This document shows positions 1-9,258 of a stretch of 20,148 bases of DNA, piece after piece (the first letter of the stretch is position 1; each line of letters starts with the position of its first letter). The translations under genes and the position numbers were made by a program. The stretch comes from Obelidium mucronatum. Taxonomy: Eukaryota > Chytridiomycota > Chytridiomycetes > Chytridiales > Chytriomycetaceae. Location of the stretch: positions 1-20,148 of the forward strand of contig JAIVFH010000436.1 in assembly GCA_025765595.1 (NCBI GenBank). The letters are read 5' to 3'. Below the pieces are notes generated by a model that saw only the letters and a program-made list of their open reading frames with translations, was not told where the DNA came from and did not search any database.

Positions 1-1349
1 CCTGCTCGTCCTCGCCACGCTCACATTGACGATGTTGCGGATCAACTTCCTCTTGTCAATTACAAAACTGCTGCAGAAGTTGTTGTTGATAGTTCTTTGC
101 AAGTAGGATTTGTTGATGCTCTCAATATGGAGAATTTGGTACTTGAGGACGAGCCAGACGAGAGGCTTAAGGGTCTTTTGGGGGAAACCAAAAAAAATGC
201 ACGGTTTGTCTGATGCCGTATGAGGACGGGGAAACTTTGCGTATTTTGAAGTGCCAGCACGGATTCCATTCAGATTGTATCGACCAGGTTGATAATTATT
301 TTTGTCATTGGGTCGGGTTGACATCCTAACATCATAAATAGTGGCTCACCTCTCATGTCAATTCGTGTCCTCTTTGTCGTCAACCAGGAGTCGAAGTCAC
401 CCGTCAGCCAGTACAAGAAGGTGGTCGTTTTGGTAATCATGCTCTTAAATTAAATCTATATTATTCAGTAGCCCCTCAGCCCCAGCCAAACGCAAATCAG
501 GGGCCACCCCCCGCATTTATTCAAGCAATTCTTCGTCAGTTGCTTATGCGTGGACCACCACAGCAGCCGCCTCCAAATACGGAAGTTCAGAACAGCAACA
601 CACAGTCGCCTTTGTCACAAACACCAACGGCTCCAAGTCATCCTACTGATCTCCCAATTGAAACTCCTACCACTTCGGGAGAGGCGAGTGTTGCTGTTGA
701 ACCAACCGAAGAACCAGTCGAAGAACGTATACCTCAGGCTTCCAGCACAGCCAACCAAGACCAGCAATTACGAAGAGAGCAATCGGAACAGCAGAATCAA
801 GAGCAGCAAAGAAATCGAGCTCCAAATCCTGATTTGCTTCGGGCCGCGCTACTTCCAATTCTCGCATCTATTTTGATGGGCTTGCCACCGCCAACAAGGC
901 AAAACGATCTTGCTACCGAGACTTCAACAGAAGCAACCGAAACATCCGGAACTAGTGGTGGGATTGGAAGTATCGGTGGGCGGCCTGTCTACGGTCCAGA
1001 ACGACCGCCACCACCAACGTTGGGACATATTTTAAGTCGATTAAGCCAGGCGAGTAATGTCTCACGGTTGCGTCGAGATCCCGAAAGCCAGTTGTTTGGT
1101 GGTGGTGTCAATGGTCACGGGAGTGAGGAATCCACGTCTTCTGGATCTTTGACTGGAGGCTCAGCCGCTTTCCGAGGGAGGGACGAGGCATTGCATGCAA
1201 GCGAAGATGATCAGGGCGATCGAAGCAGTGATTTTGAAGACGAGGATTCGGATGAAGATTTGGATGCTGCATTGGAGGCCTTGGAGGCGATATTGGGTGT
1301 AAATCATAGTGATCAAGAAGAGGAAGAAGATCCTGCGTCAGCGTTGTAG
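1..1349 (+). CDS. RING-H2 E3 ubiquitin ligase, 3' part of junction-spanning copy
   Basis: This is the downstream part of the copy that starts at 19377 and runs off the right end. Bases 1-287 are the rest of exon 2, a 54-nt intron lies at 288-341, and exon 3 is 342-1349. The RING cysteines and histidines are encoded across the intron as in the other copies. Two single-base losses relative to every other unit shift this copy: a G missing after the A-run near 198, just before the first RING cysteine codon, and one T missing from the T-run near 301 inside the intron. Both sit at the window end where errors cluster, so they are read as sequencing errors rather than inactivation. Exon 3 encodes the same protein sequence as in U2, U3 and U5. 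Confidence 0.8.
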
Positions 1350-1594
1350 GGTTGCCTTATTTATACCTGGATTTTTTTGGTGTTATAATTTTGGGTTGGG
1401 TTTTGTTTTTTTATTTTTATGGGTCTCATATCTCTTTTCTACATAAACCTCTTTTATTGAATCCTTGTTTGGTTACTGAAATTCATGGAAAGGAGGACAG
1501 AGAGAAGTCATTGTTTCTATCTTTTTTATTCACTAATAACAAAGCTGCATAAACAAAAAATCACTCCGATCTGTCATTGCCGCCACCTGTTTCT
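1350..1594. other. Convergent 3' intergenic region
   Basis: 245 bp lie between the stop codon of the RING gene and that of the UBZ gene, so the two 3' untranslated regions probably overlap or abut. The left half is T-rich on the plus strand. AATAAA on the minus strand at 1525-1530 suits the UBZ transcript; I see no canonical AATAAA for the RING transcript. Copies are at 5022-5266, 9014-9258, 13262-13506 and 17254-17498. Base 1557 is A in U1, U2 and U5 but G in U3 (9221) and U4 (13469). Confidence 0.7.
1525..1530 (-). terminator. Candidate poly(A) signal of UBZ gene
   Basis: AATAAA on the minus strand, 64 nt after the UBZ stop codon, present in every unit (5197, 9189, 13437 and 17429 for the others). 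Confidence 0.45.
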
Positions 1595-2642
1595 TCATCT
1601 GTGTATGAATGTAAGTGGGAAGGAAAGTGGAAACGAATCTTTTTGGATCTTTGAATTACCAATCAACTTTCTGGCAAGAGCGTACATGTTCCGGACAGTG
1701 GACTTCTTTTCCTCGAGAGCCTCTTTTTCAAAGCGCATTCTAAGAAGAGCAAACACTTCCTCTTCTGTCAATGGCGCGTCATCTATCAAACAGCCATCGA
1801 CGTGGGCTTCAAGACGTGCTACTCCAACCTGCTTTTGGCACACTGGACACTCCACTCTCTAATGATGTTCAGGGGTTAAGAAGAAGGCCATCAAAGTAAA
1901 AACAGCAGTACCAAAATGCTTTTCACGTGAACAGCTTTCTGCTTTTTCAGGAGGTCGGGATCGGCGGCTTTTGGCACTGGTTGGGTCTCCGAGACGTAAA
2001 TATGTTCAACAGGCTGTGGTTCTGCCAGGTTCTCCACTGCGACAGTTACGCCGCTGTTGCCAACGTCTTCTTCTCGCTTTCTCTTGGAGGTAGAAACCTG
2101 TGGATTGAGCAAATTACTTCTATACAAAGAGTAGGAAGTTATTTATACCAAGTAGGCCACGTCTTTTCCAGTACGACCATATCTGGCGCCCCTGAATGTT
2201 AGAAGTCCCCATGGGGATTCATAAGTCTTGCCGATAGTTTTGTGATAAAACGCTGAAGAATCCACAAGTGAGGCACAATGGACAAACCCAAAACTAGAAA
2301 AAGGAAATTAAAAACCGAGGTAGTCCCAATGCCAATAGTAAGCATACTTTTTGTTTTCATGCCTTAAAACATGAACGAACGGCGACGACATTTTTTGAAG
2401 AAATGCTTCCAAGTCGGCAATTATTGCAGACTTCAAATTCTCACCACAGATCATCACGGATTGATCCATATTTCCACAGCATAGGCGCTTGTTGTAAAGA
2501 GGTGGGTCTAGAATAAATAAAGATGATCAGACGCGTCCCGAAGGACGACAGAAGCACTCCGAGGGAATGACAGAAGCACCCAAAGGGATGACAGACGCGT
2601 CATGAAGGTCTAGGGGAGGGGTTGTTATTTGTTACCTGTCAT
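1595..2642 (-). CDS. Rad18-type (UBZ4) zinc-finger protein, five exons
   Basis: Exons in transcript order are 2636-2642, 2348-2507, 2149-2293, 1927-2097 and 1595-1858. The introns are 2508-2635, 2294-2347, 2098-2148 and 1859-1926, all GT-AG and frame-preserving. The product is 248 residues. Exon 1 encodes only Met-Thr plus one base, with a good start context (AAAATG). The C-terminal part has C165-x2-C168-x11-H180-x3-C184, the spacing of Rad18-type UBZ fingers, which bind ubiquitin in DNA-damage proteins. A basic KRKR cluster at 109-112 suggests nuclear import, and a charged helix-prone stretch follows the finger. Residues 1-104 contain Cys12, Cys13 and Cys23 and an aromatic segment; I recognise no family there. 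An alternative start is Met16 in exon 2. Splicing is inferred from frame and motifs. AATAAA on this strand at 1525-1530, 64 nt past the stop, is a likely poly(A) signal. This copy has the shortest intron 1 (128 nt). Confidence 0.8.
2531..2608. repeat. 64-bp minisatellite, 1 full copy plus partial
   Basis: One full copy (2531-2594) and a 14-base partial copy, both starting with ACGCGT. The array lies in intron 1 of the minus-strand UBZ gene. The single copy is of the first-copy type (CCCG after ACGCGT, then CACTCCGAG). This could be the ancestral state or a deletion of internal copies. Confidence 0.9.
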
Positions 2643-2898
2643 TTTGAAAAAGATTTATTAAAAAATTACTCCTCAGTCAATCCGCTCTTAAACGTGGATT
2701 CGCCGTGACTCAAACAACTCCTACCCATACTTTCAAGAAATTCCAACAAGCAGTCATGCAGATGATTGTAGCGGATGACTGCAGAGATCTGGAACTAGTT
2801 GCAACTATTTTGTTGGAAGGGAGCACGTCGGTCAATGCATTGACAGACACAAGTTGAATCAATTGCTGAAATTGAATCAGAAGAGCAACCATCAGAGA
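2643..2898. promoter_or_regulatory. Shared divergent promoter region
   Basis: 256 bp separate the start codon of the UBZ gene (2642, minus) from that of the RING gene (2899, plus). Both promoters must lie here or inside the neighbouring gene. An A/T-rich block at about 2655-2676 lies just upstream of the UBZ start. I see no clear TATA box assignable to the RING gene. The plus strand is open without ATG from 2779 to 2898 in the frame of RING exon 1, so the protein could start further upstream through another exon. Equivalent regions are 6635-6890, 10883-11138, 14875-15130 and 19123-19376; the last has four indels. Confidence 0.55.
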
Positions 2899-5021
2899 AT
2901 GGTAGTCGACGAAGCATGGGAACTTGAGTCAGGCCTGAGTGAATCTGAGTCAAATACTTAGTCAATCTATCGCTCGTGAAAACGCGTTGAACTCAGCTTC
3001 TACGGATGAATCGGACGTTCCTGATTTGATGGTGGATACTTCGGGTGACGATGGAGAACCCGGACAAGTAGCGGATGAAGATGATCAAAACGAAGAGGAC
3101 GAGGACGAGGACGACGATGGGGAGGAAGAGGGACAAGAAGAGAATCAAGGCAACGCTCAGCGTCAACAAGGGGTTTCGATGATGATCATGATTTTGGGTC
3201 CAAACCCCGCAGCGCTTGCCGGCGGCAACCAAACCCCTGCTGCTGTTGATGACAATACCGAAGCAGCTGGACCTGAAGCTACCGACGGCGAAACAGCTGG
3301 CCTGAACGAAGCGAACGCCGAAAATACCGTCGAACAAACCACTAATGCCGTTGATCCTCAGCTAATCGACGGACAGGGTGAAGCGGCGGGAGGAAATGAA
3401 GGCGAAGAACCTCAACCACCACAAACACTCCCGGCTCTAGGAGCAACTCCAGGAACAGGATTCAGAATGGTTATTATCATGACTGCACCTGATGGATCTG
3501 GTCGAATCGCTGAGATTCCTCTTGGAGCCAATATGCCTCCTGGATTGGGCCTTCCTCCAGGCTTCCCACGCGGTCCTTCGGCACGAGCACCCGGAGCGGA
3601 TGGAACTAGCGACGAGGCAAATGGGGGCCCCGATTACGACACACTTGTCCGTCTTGCCGAAATGATTGGCCCTGCTCGTCCTCGCCACGCTCACATTGAC
3701 GATGTTGCGGATCAACTTCCTCTTGTCAATTACAAAACTGCTGCAGAAGTTGTTGTTGATAGTTCTTTGCAAGTAGGATTTGTTGATGCTCTCAATATGG
3801 AGAATTTGGTACTTGAGGACGAGCCAGACGAGAGGCTTAAGGGTCTTTTGGGGGAAACCAAAAAAAAGTGCACGGTTTGTCTGATGCCGTATGAGGACGG
3901 GGAAACTTTGCGTATTTTGAAGTGCCAGCACGGATTCCATTCAGATTGTATCGACCAGGTTGATAATTATTTTTTGTCATTGGGTCGGGTTGACATCCTA
4001 ACATCATAAATAGTGGCTCACCTCTCATGTCAATTCGTGTCCTCTTTGTCGTCAACCAGGAGTCGAAGTCACCCGTCAGCCAGTACAAGAAGGTGGTCGT
4101 TTTGGTAATCATGCTCTTAAATTAAATCTATATTATTCAGTAGCCCCTCAGCCCCAGCCAAACGCAAATCAGGGGCCACCCCCCGCATTTATTCAAGCAA
4201 TTCTTCGTCAGTTGCTTATGCGTGGACCACCACAGCAGCCGCCTCCAAATACGGAAGTTCAGAACAGCAACACACAGTCGCCTTTGTCACAAACACCAAC
4301 GGCTCCAAGTCATCCTACTGATCTCCCAATTGAAACTCCTACCACTTCGGGAGAGGCGAGTGTTGCTGTTGAACCAACCGAAGAACCAGTCGAAGAACGT
4401 ATACCTCAGGCTTCCAGCACAGCCAACCAAGACCAGCAATTACGAAGAGAGCAATCGGAACAGCAGAATCAAGAGCAGCAAAGAAATCGAGCTCCAAATC
4501 CTGATTTGCTTCGGGCCGCGCTACTTCCAATTCTCGCATCTATTTTGATGGGCTTGCCACCGCCAACAAGGCAAAACGATCTTGCTACCGAGACTTCAAC
4601 AGAAGCAACCGAAACATCCGGAACTAGTGGTGGGATTGGAAGTATCGGTGGGCGGCCTGTCTACGGTCCAGAACGACCGCCACCACCAACGTTGGGACAT
4701 ATTTTAAGTCGATTAAGCCAGGCGAGTAATGTCTCACGGTTGCGTCGAGATCCCGAAAGCCAGTTGTTTGGTGGTGGTGTCAATGGTCACGGGAGTGAGG
4801 AATCCACGTCTTCTGGATCTTTGACTGGAGGCTCAGCCGCTTTCCGAGGGAGGGACGAGGCATTGCATGCAAGCGAAGATGATCAGGGCGATCGAAGCAG
4901 TGATTTTGAAGACGAGGATTCGGATGAAGATTTGGATGCTGCATTGGAGGCCTTGGAGGCGATATTGGGTGTAAATCATAGTGATCAAGAAGAGGAAGAA
5001 GATCCTGCGTCAGCGTTGTAG
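2899..5021 (+). CDS. Acidic RING-H2 E3 ubiquitin ligase, three exons
   Basis: Exons are 2899-2938, 2997-3958 and 4014-5021; the introns are 58 nt and 55 nt. The product is 669 residues. The RING-H2 finger spans 305-346: C305-x2-C308-x14-C323-x-H325-x2-H328-x2-C331-x11-C343-x2-C346, with Trp335 in the position that usually contacts the E2 enzyme. Zinc-binding RING-H2 domains recruit ubiquitin-loaded E2 enzymes, so this is probably an E3 ligase; the substrate is unknown. Before the RING come an Asp/Glu-rich tract (about 30-65), a methionine/isoleucine patch (about 75-84) and Gly/Pro-rich sequence. After it come Gln/Pro/Ser-rich sequence, a short hydrophobic segment and an acidic C-terminus. Intron 2 splits the RING between Gln334 and Trp335 and has CTAAC at 3998-4002. 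The start at 2899 is chosen because exon 1 ends at a GTGAAT donor and joins exon 2 in phase; the frame before 2939 is otherwise closed by TGA. The true N-terminus could lie further upstream. Confidence 0.82.
2982..2987. promoter_or_regulatory. ACGCGT element in RING gene intron 1
   Basis: A single ACGCGT lies within the 58-nt first intron of the RING gene and is conserved in all units. It has the same hexamer core as each minisatellite copy on the other side of the divergent promoter. A function is only inferred. Confidence 0.3.
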
Positions 5022-5266
5022 GGTTGCCTTATTTATACCTGGATTTTTTTGGTGTTATAATTTTGGGTTGGGTTTTGTTTTTTTATTTTTATGGGTCTCA
5101 TATCTCTTTTCTACATAAACCTCTTTTATTGAATCCTTGTTTGGTTACTGAAATTCATGGAAAGGAGGACAGAGAGAAGTCATTGTTTCTATCTTTTTTA
5201 TTCACTAATAACAAAGCTGCATAAACAAAAAATCACTCCGATCTGTCATTGCCGCCACCTGTTTCT

Positions 5267-6634
5267 TCATCTGTGTATGAATGTAAGTGGGAAGGAAAGT
5301 GGAAACGAATCTTTTTGGATCTTTGAATTACCAATCAACTTTCTGGCAAGAGCGTACATGTTCCGGACAGTGGACTTCTTTTCCTCGAGAGCCTCTTTTT
5401 CAAAGCGCATTCTAAGAAGAGCAAACACTTCCTCTTCTGTCAATGGCGCGTCATCTATCAAACAGCCATCGACGTGGGCTTCAAGACGTGCTACTCCAAC
5501 CTGCTTTTGGCACACTGGACACTCCACTCTCTAATGATGTTCAGGGGTTAAGAAGAAGGCCATCAAAGTAAAAACAGCAGTACCAAAATGCTTTTCACGT
5601 GAACAGCTTTCTGCTTTTTCAGGAGGTCGGGATCGGCGGCTTTTGGCACTGGTTGGGTCTCCGAGACGTAAATATGTTCAACAGGCTGTGGTTCTGCCAG
5701 GTTCTCCACTGCGACAGTTACGCCGCTGTTGCCAACGTCTTCTTCTCGCTTTCTCTTGGAGGTAGAAACCTGTGGATTGAGCAAATTACTTCTATACAAA
5801 GAGTAGGAAGTTATTTATACCAAGTAGGCCACGTCTTTTCCAGTACGACCATATCTGGCGCCCCTGAATGTTAGAAGTCCCCATGGGGATTCATAAGTCT
5901 TGCCGATAGTTTTGTGATAAAACGCTGAAGAATCCACAAGTGAGGCACAATGGACAAACCCAAAACTAGAAAAAGGAAATTAAAAACCGAGGTAGTCCCA
6001 ATGCCAATAGTAAGCATACTTTTTGTTTTCATGCCTTAAAACATGAACGAACGGCGACGACATTTTTTGAAGAAATGCTTCCAAGTCGGCAATTATTGCA
6101 GACTTCAAATTCTCACCACAGATCATCACGGATTGATCCATATTTCCACAGCATAGGCGCTTGTTGTAAAGAGGTGGGTCTAGAATAAATAAAGATGATC
6201 AGACGCGTCCCGAAGGACGACAGAAGCACTCCGAGGGAATGACAGAAGCACCCAAAGGGATGACAGACGCGTCATGAAGGACGACAGAAGCATTCCGAGG
6301 GAATGACAGAAGCACCCAAAGGGATGACAGACGCGTCATGAAGGACGACAGAAGCACTCCGAGGGAATGACAGAAGCACCCAAAGGGATGACAGACGCGT
6401 CACGAAGGACGACAGAAGCACTCCGAGGGAATGACAGAAGCACCCAAAGGGATGACAGACGCGTCACGAAGGACGACAGCAGCACTCCTAGGGAATGACA
6501 GAAGCACCCAAAGGGATGACAGACGCGTCATGAAGGACGACAGAAGCACTCCTAGGGAATGACAGAAGCACCCAAAGGGATGACAGACGCGTCATGAAGG
6601 TCTAGGGGAGGGGTTGTTATTTGTTACCTGTCAT
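5267..6634 (-). CDS. UBZ4 zinc-finger protein, copy in U2
   Basis: Exons in transcript order are 6628-6634, 6020-6179, 5821-5965, 5599-5769 and 5267-5530. I see no coding difference from the U1 copy. Intron 1 (6180-6627) is 448 nt because it holds six full minisatellite copies; the other introns keep their lengths. The zinc finger, basic cluster and convergent neighbour are the same. The likely poly(A) signal on this strand is at 5197-5202. Confidence 0.8.
6203..6600. repeat. 64-bp minisatellite, 6 full copies plus partial
   Basis: Copies start at 6203, 6267, 6331, 6395, 6459 and 6523, with a partial at 6587. Variants occur at two sites: the bases after ACGCGT (CCCG, CATG, CATG, CACG, CACG, CATG) and the middle block (CACTCCGAG, CATTCCGAG, CACTCCGAG, CACTCCGAG, CACTCCTAG, CACTCCTAG). 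Copy 5 has a private A-to-C change at 6480. Confidence 0.95.
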
Positions 6635-6890
6635 TTTGAAAAAGATTTATTAAAAAATTACTCCTCAGTCAATCCGATCTTAAACGTGGATTCGCCGTGA
6701 CTCAAACAACTCCTACCCATACTTTCAAGAAATTCCAACAAGCAGTCATGCAGATGATTGTAGCGGATGACTGCAGAGATCTGGAACTAGTTGCAACTAT
6801 TTTGTTGGAAGGGAGCACGTCGGTCAATGCATTGACAGACACAAGTTGAATCAATTGCTGAAATTGAATCAGAAGAGCAACCATCAGAGA

Positions 6891-9013
6891 ATGGTAGTCG
6901 ACGAAGCATGGGAACTTGAGTCAGGCCTGAGTGAATCTGAGTCAAATACTTAGTCAATCTATCGCTCGTGAAAACGCGTTGAACTCAGCTTCTACGGATG
7001 AATCGGACGTTCCTGATTTGATGGTGGATACTTCGGGTGACGATGGAGAACCCGGACAAGTAGCGGATGAAGATGATCAAACTGAAGAGGACGAGGACGA
7101 GGACGACGATGGGGAGGAAGAGGGACAAGAAGAGAATCAAGGCAACGCTCAGCGTCAACAAGGGGTTTCGATGATGATCATGATTTTGGGTCCAAACCCC
7201 GCAGCGCTTGCCGGCGGCAACCAAACCCCTGCTGCTGTTGATGACAATACCGAAGCAGCTGGACCTGAAGCTACCGACGGCGAAACAGCTGGCCTGAACG
7301 AAGCGAACGCCGAAAATACCGTCGAACAAACCACTAATGCCGTTGATCCTCAGCTAATCGACGGACAGGGTGAAGCGGCGGGAGGAAATGAAGGCGAAGA
7401 ACCTCAACCACCACAAACACTCCCGGCTCTAGGAGCAACTCCAGGAACAGGATTCAGAATGGTTATTATCATGACTGCACCTGATGGATCTGGTCGAATC
7501 GCTGAGATTCCTCTTGGAGCCAATATGCCTCCTGGATTGGGCCTTCCTCCAGGCTTCCCACGCGGTCCTTCGGCACGAGCACCCGGAGCGGATGGAACTA
7601 GCGACGAGGCAAATGGGGGCCCCGATTACGACACACTTGTCCGTCTTGCCGAAATGATTGGCCCTGCTCGTCCTCGCCACGCTCACATTGACGATGTTGC
7701 GGATCAACTTCCTCTTGTCAATTACAAAACTGCTGCAGAAGTTGTTGTTGATAGTTCTTTGCAAGTAGGATTTGTTGATGCTCTCAATATGGAGAATTTG
7801 GTACTTGAGGACGAGCCAGACGAGAGGCTTAAGGGTCTTTTGGGGGAAACCAAAAAAAAGTGCACGGTTTGTCTGATGCCGTATGAGGACGGGGAAACTT
7901 TGCGTATTTTGAAGTGCCAGCACGGATTCCATTCAGATTGTATCGACCAGGTTGATAATTATTTTTTGTCATTGGGTCGGGTTGACATCCTAACATCATA
8001 AATAGTGGCTCACCTCTCATGTCAATTCGTGTCCTCTTTGTCGTCAACCAGGAGTCGAAGTCACCCGTCAGCCAGTACAAGAAGGTGGTCGTTTTGGTAA
8101 TCATGCTCTTAAATTAAATCTATATTATTCAGTAGCCCCTCAGCCCCAGCCAAACGCAAATCAGGGGCCACCCCCCGCATTTATTCAAGCAATTCTTCGT
8201 CAGTTGCTTATGCGTGGACCACCACAGCAGCCGCCTCCAAATACGGAAGTTCAGAACAGCAACACACAGTCGCCTTTGTCACAAACACCAACGGCTCCAA
8301 GTCATCCTACTGATCTCCCAATTGAAACTCCTACCACTTCGGGAGAGGCGAGTGTTGCTGTTGAACCAACCGAAGAACCAGTCGAAGAACGTATACCTCA
8401 GGCTTCCAGCACAGCCAACCAAGACCAGCAATTACGAAGAGAGCAATCGGAACAGCAGAATCAAGAGCAGCAAAGAAATCGAGCTCCAAATCCTGATTTG
8501 CTTCGGGCCGCGCTACTTCCAATTCTCGCATCTATTTTGATGGGCTTGCCACCGCCAACAAGGCAAAACGATCTTGCTACCGAGACTTCAACAGAAGCAA
8601 CCGAAACATCCGGAACTAGTGGTGGGATTGGAAGTATCGGTGGGCGGCCTGTCTACGGTCCAGAACGACCGCCACCACCAACGTTGGGACATATTTTAAG
8701 TCGATTAAGCCAGGCGAGTAATGTCTCACGGTTGCGTCGAGATCCCGAAAGCCAGTTGTTTGGTGGTGGTGTCAATGGTCACGGGAGTGAGGAATCCACG
8801 TCTTCTGGATCTTTGACTGGAGGCTCAGCCGCTTTCCGAGGGAGGGACGAGGCATTGCATGCAAGCGAAGATGATCAGGGCGATCGAAGCAGTGATTTTG
8901 AAGACGAGGATTCGGATGAAGATTTGGATGCTGCATTGGAGGCCTTGGAGGCGATATTGGGTGTAAATCATAGTGATCAAGAAGAGGAAGAAGATCCTGC
9001 GTCAGCGTTGTAG
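6891..9013 (+). CDS. RING-H2 E3 ubiquitin ligase, copy spanning U2/U3
   Basis: Exons are 6891-6930, 6989-7950 and 8006-9013, with the reading frame intact. It differs from the copy at 2899-5021 in the acidic tract: codon 45 is ACT (Thr) at 7081-7083 instead of an Asn codon, which creates a Thr followed by acidic residues. The RING and the C-terminal half are unchanged. Confidence 0.82.
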
Positions 9014-9258
9014 GGTTGCCTTATTTATACCTGGATTTTTTTGGTGTTATAATTTTGGGTTGGGTTTTGTTTTTTTATTTTTATGGGTCTCATATCTCTT
9101 TTCTACATAAACCTCTTTTATTGAATCCTTGTTTGGTTACTGAAATTCATGGAAAGGAGGACAGAGAGAAGTCATTGTTTCTATCTTTTTTATTCACTAA
9201 TAACAAAGCTGCATAAACAAGAAATCACTCCGATCTGTCATTGCCGCCACCTGTTTCT

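Larger units (their letters stand above)
1..3670. repeat. Tandem unit U1 (short array version)
   Basis: First of five head-to-tail copies of the same two-gene segment. Its 3670 bp are explained as the 3992-bp unit minus five 64-bp minisatellite copies (320 bp) and minus two single-base deletions near its left end (about 198 and about 301). It holds the 3' part of the junction-spanning RING gene, one complete minus-strand UBZ gene and the 5' part of the next RING gene. Confidence 0.95.
3671..7662. repeat. Tandem unit U2 (six-copy array version)
   Basis: Second copy of the unit, 3992 bp. It shares with U1 the A states at 5229 and 5972 and the GAC codon in the acidic tract. Alone among units it has ACT at 7081-7083, and it has A at 6677. 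The array has six full 64-bp copies. Confidence 0.96.

Noticed and set aside
1485..1862. A 125-codon plus-strand frame
   Set aside because: It lies antisense to the UBZ exon 5 with its matched zinc-finger spacing; it is a shadow.
2756..3031. RING N-terminus rebuilt by assuming two frameshift errors near 2853 and 2941
   Set aside because: All five units agree at those bases, and a 58-nt GT-AG intron at 2939-2996 explains the frame without errors.
3437..3940. A 167-codon minus-strand frame opposite RING exon 2
   Set aside because: It is antisense to a well-supported coding exon, has no recognisable domain, and mirrors codon bias of the plus strand.
2939..4009. A 356-codon plus-strand frame starting at GTG 2939 as a stand-alone gene
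   Set aside because: It starts exactly at a GTGAAT donor right after an in-frame TGA, and its last 16 codons read into the 55-nt intron inside the RING. The same holds for the copies at 6931, 11179 and 15171.
4212..5021. A 269-codon plus-strand gene starting with TTG
   Set aside because: It is the 3' portion of RING exon 3, which is open back to the splice acceptor at 4013.
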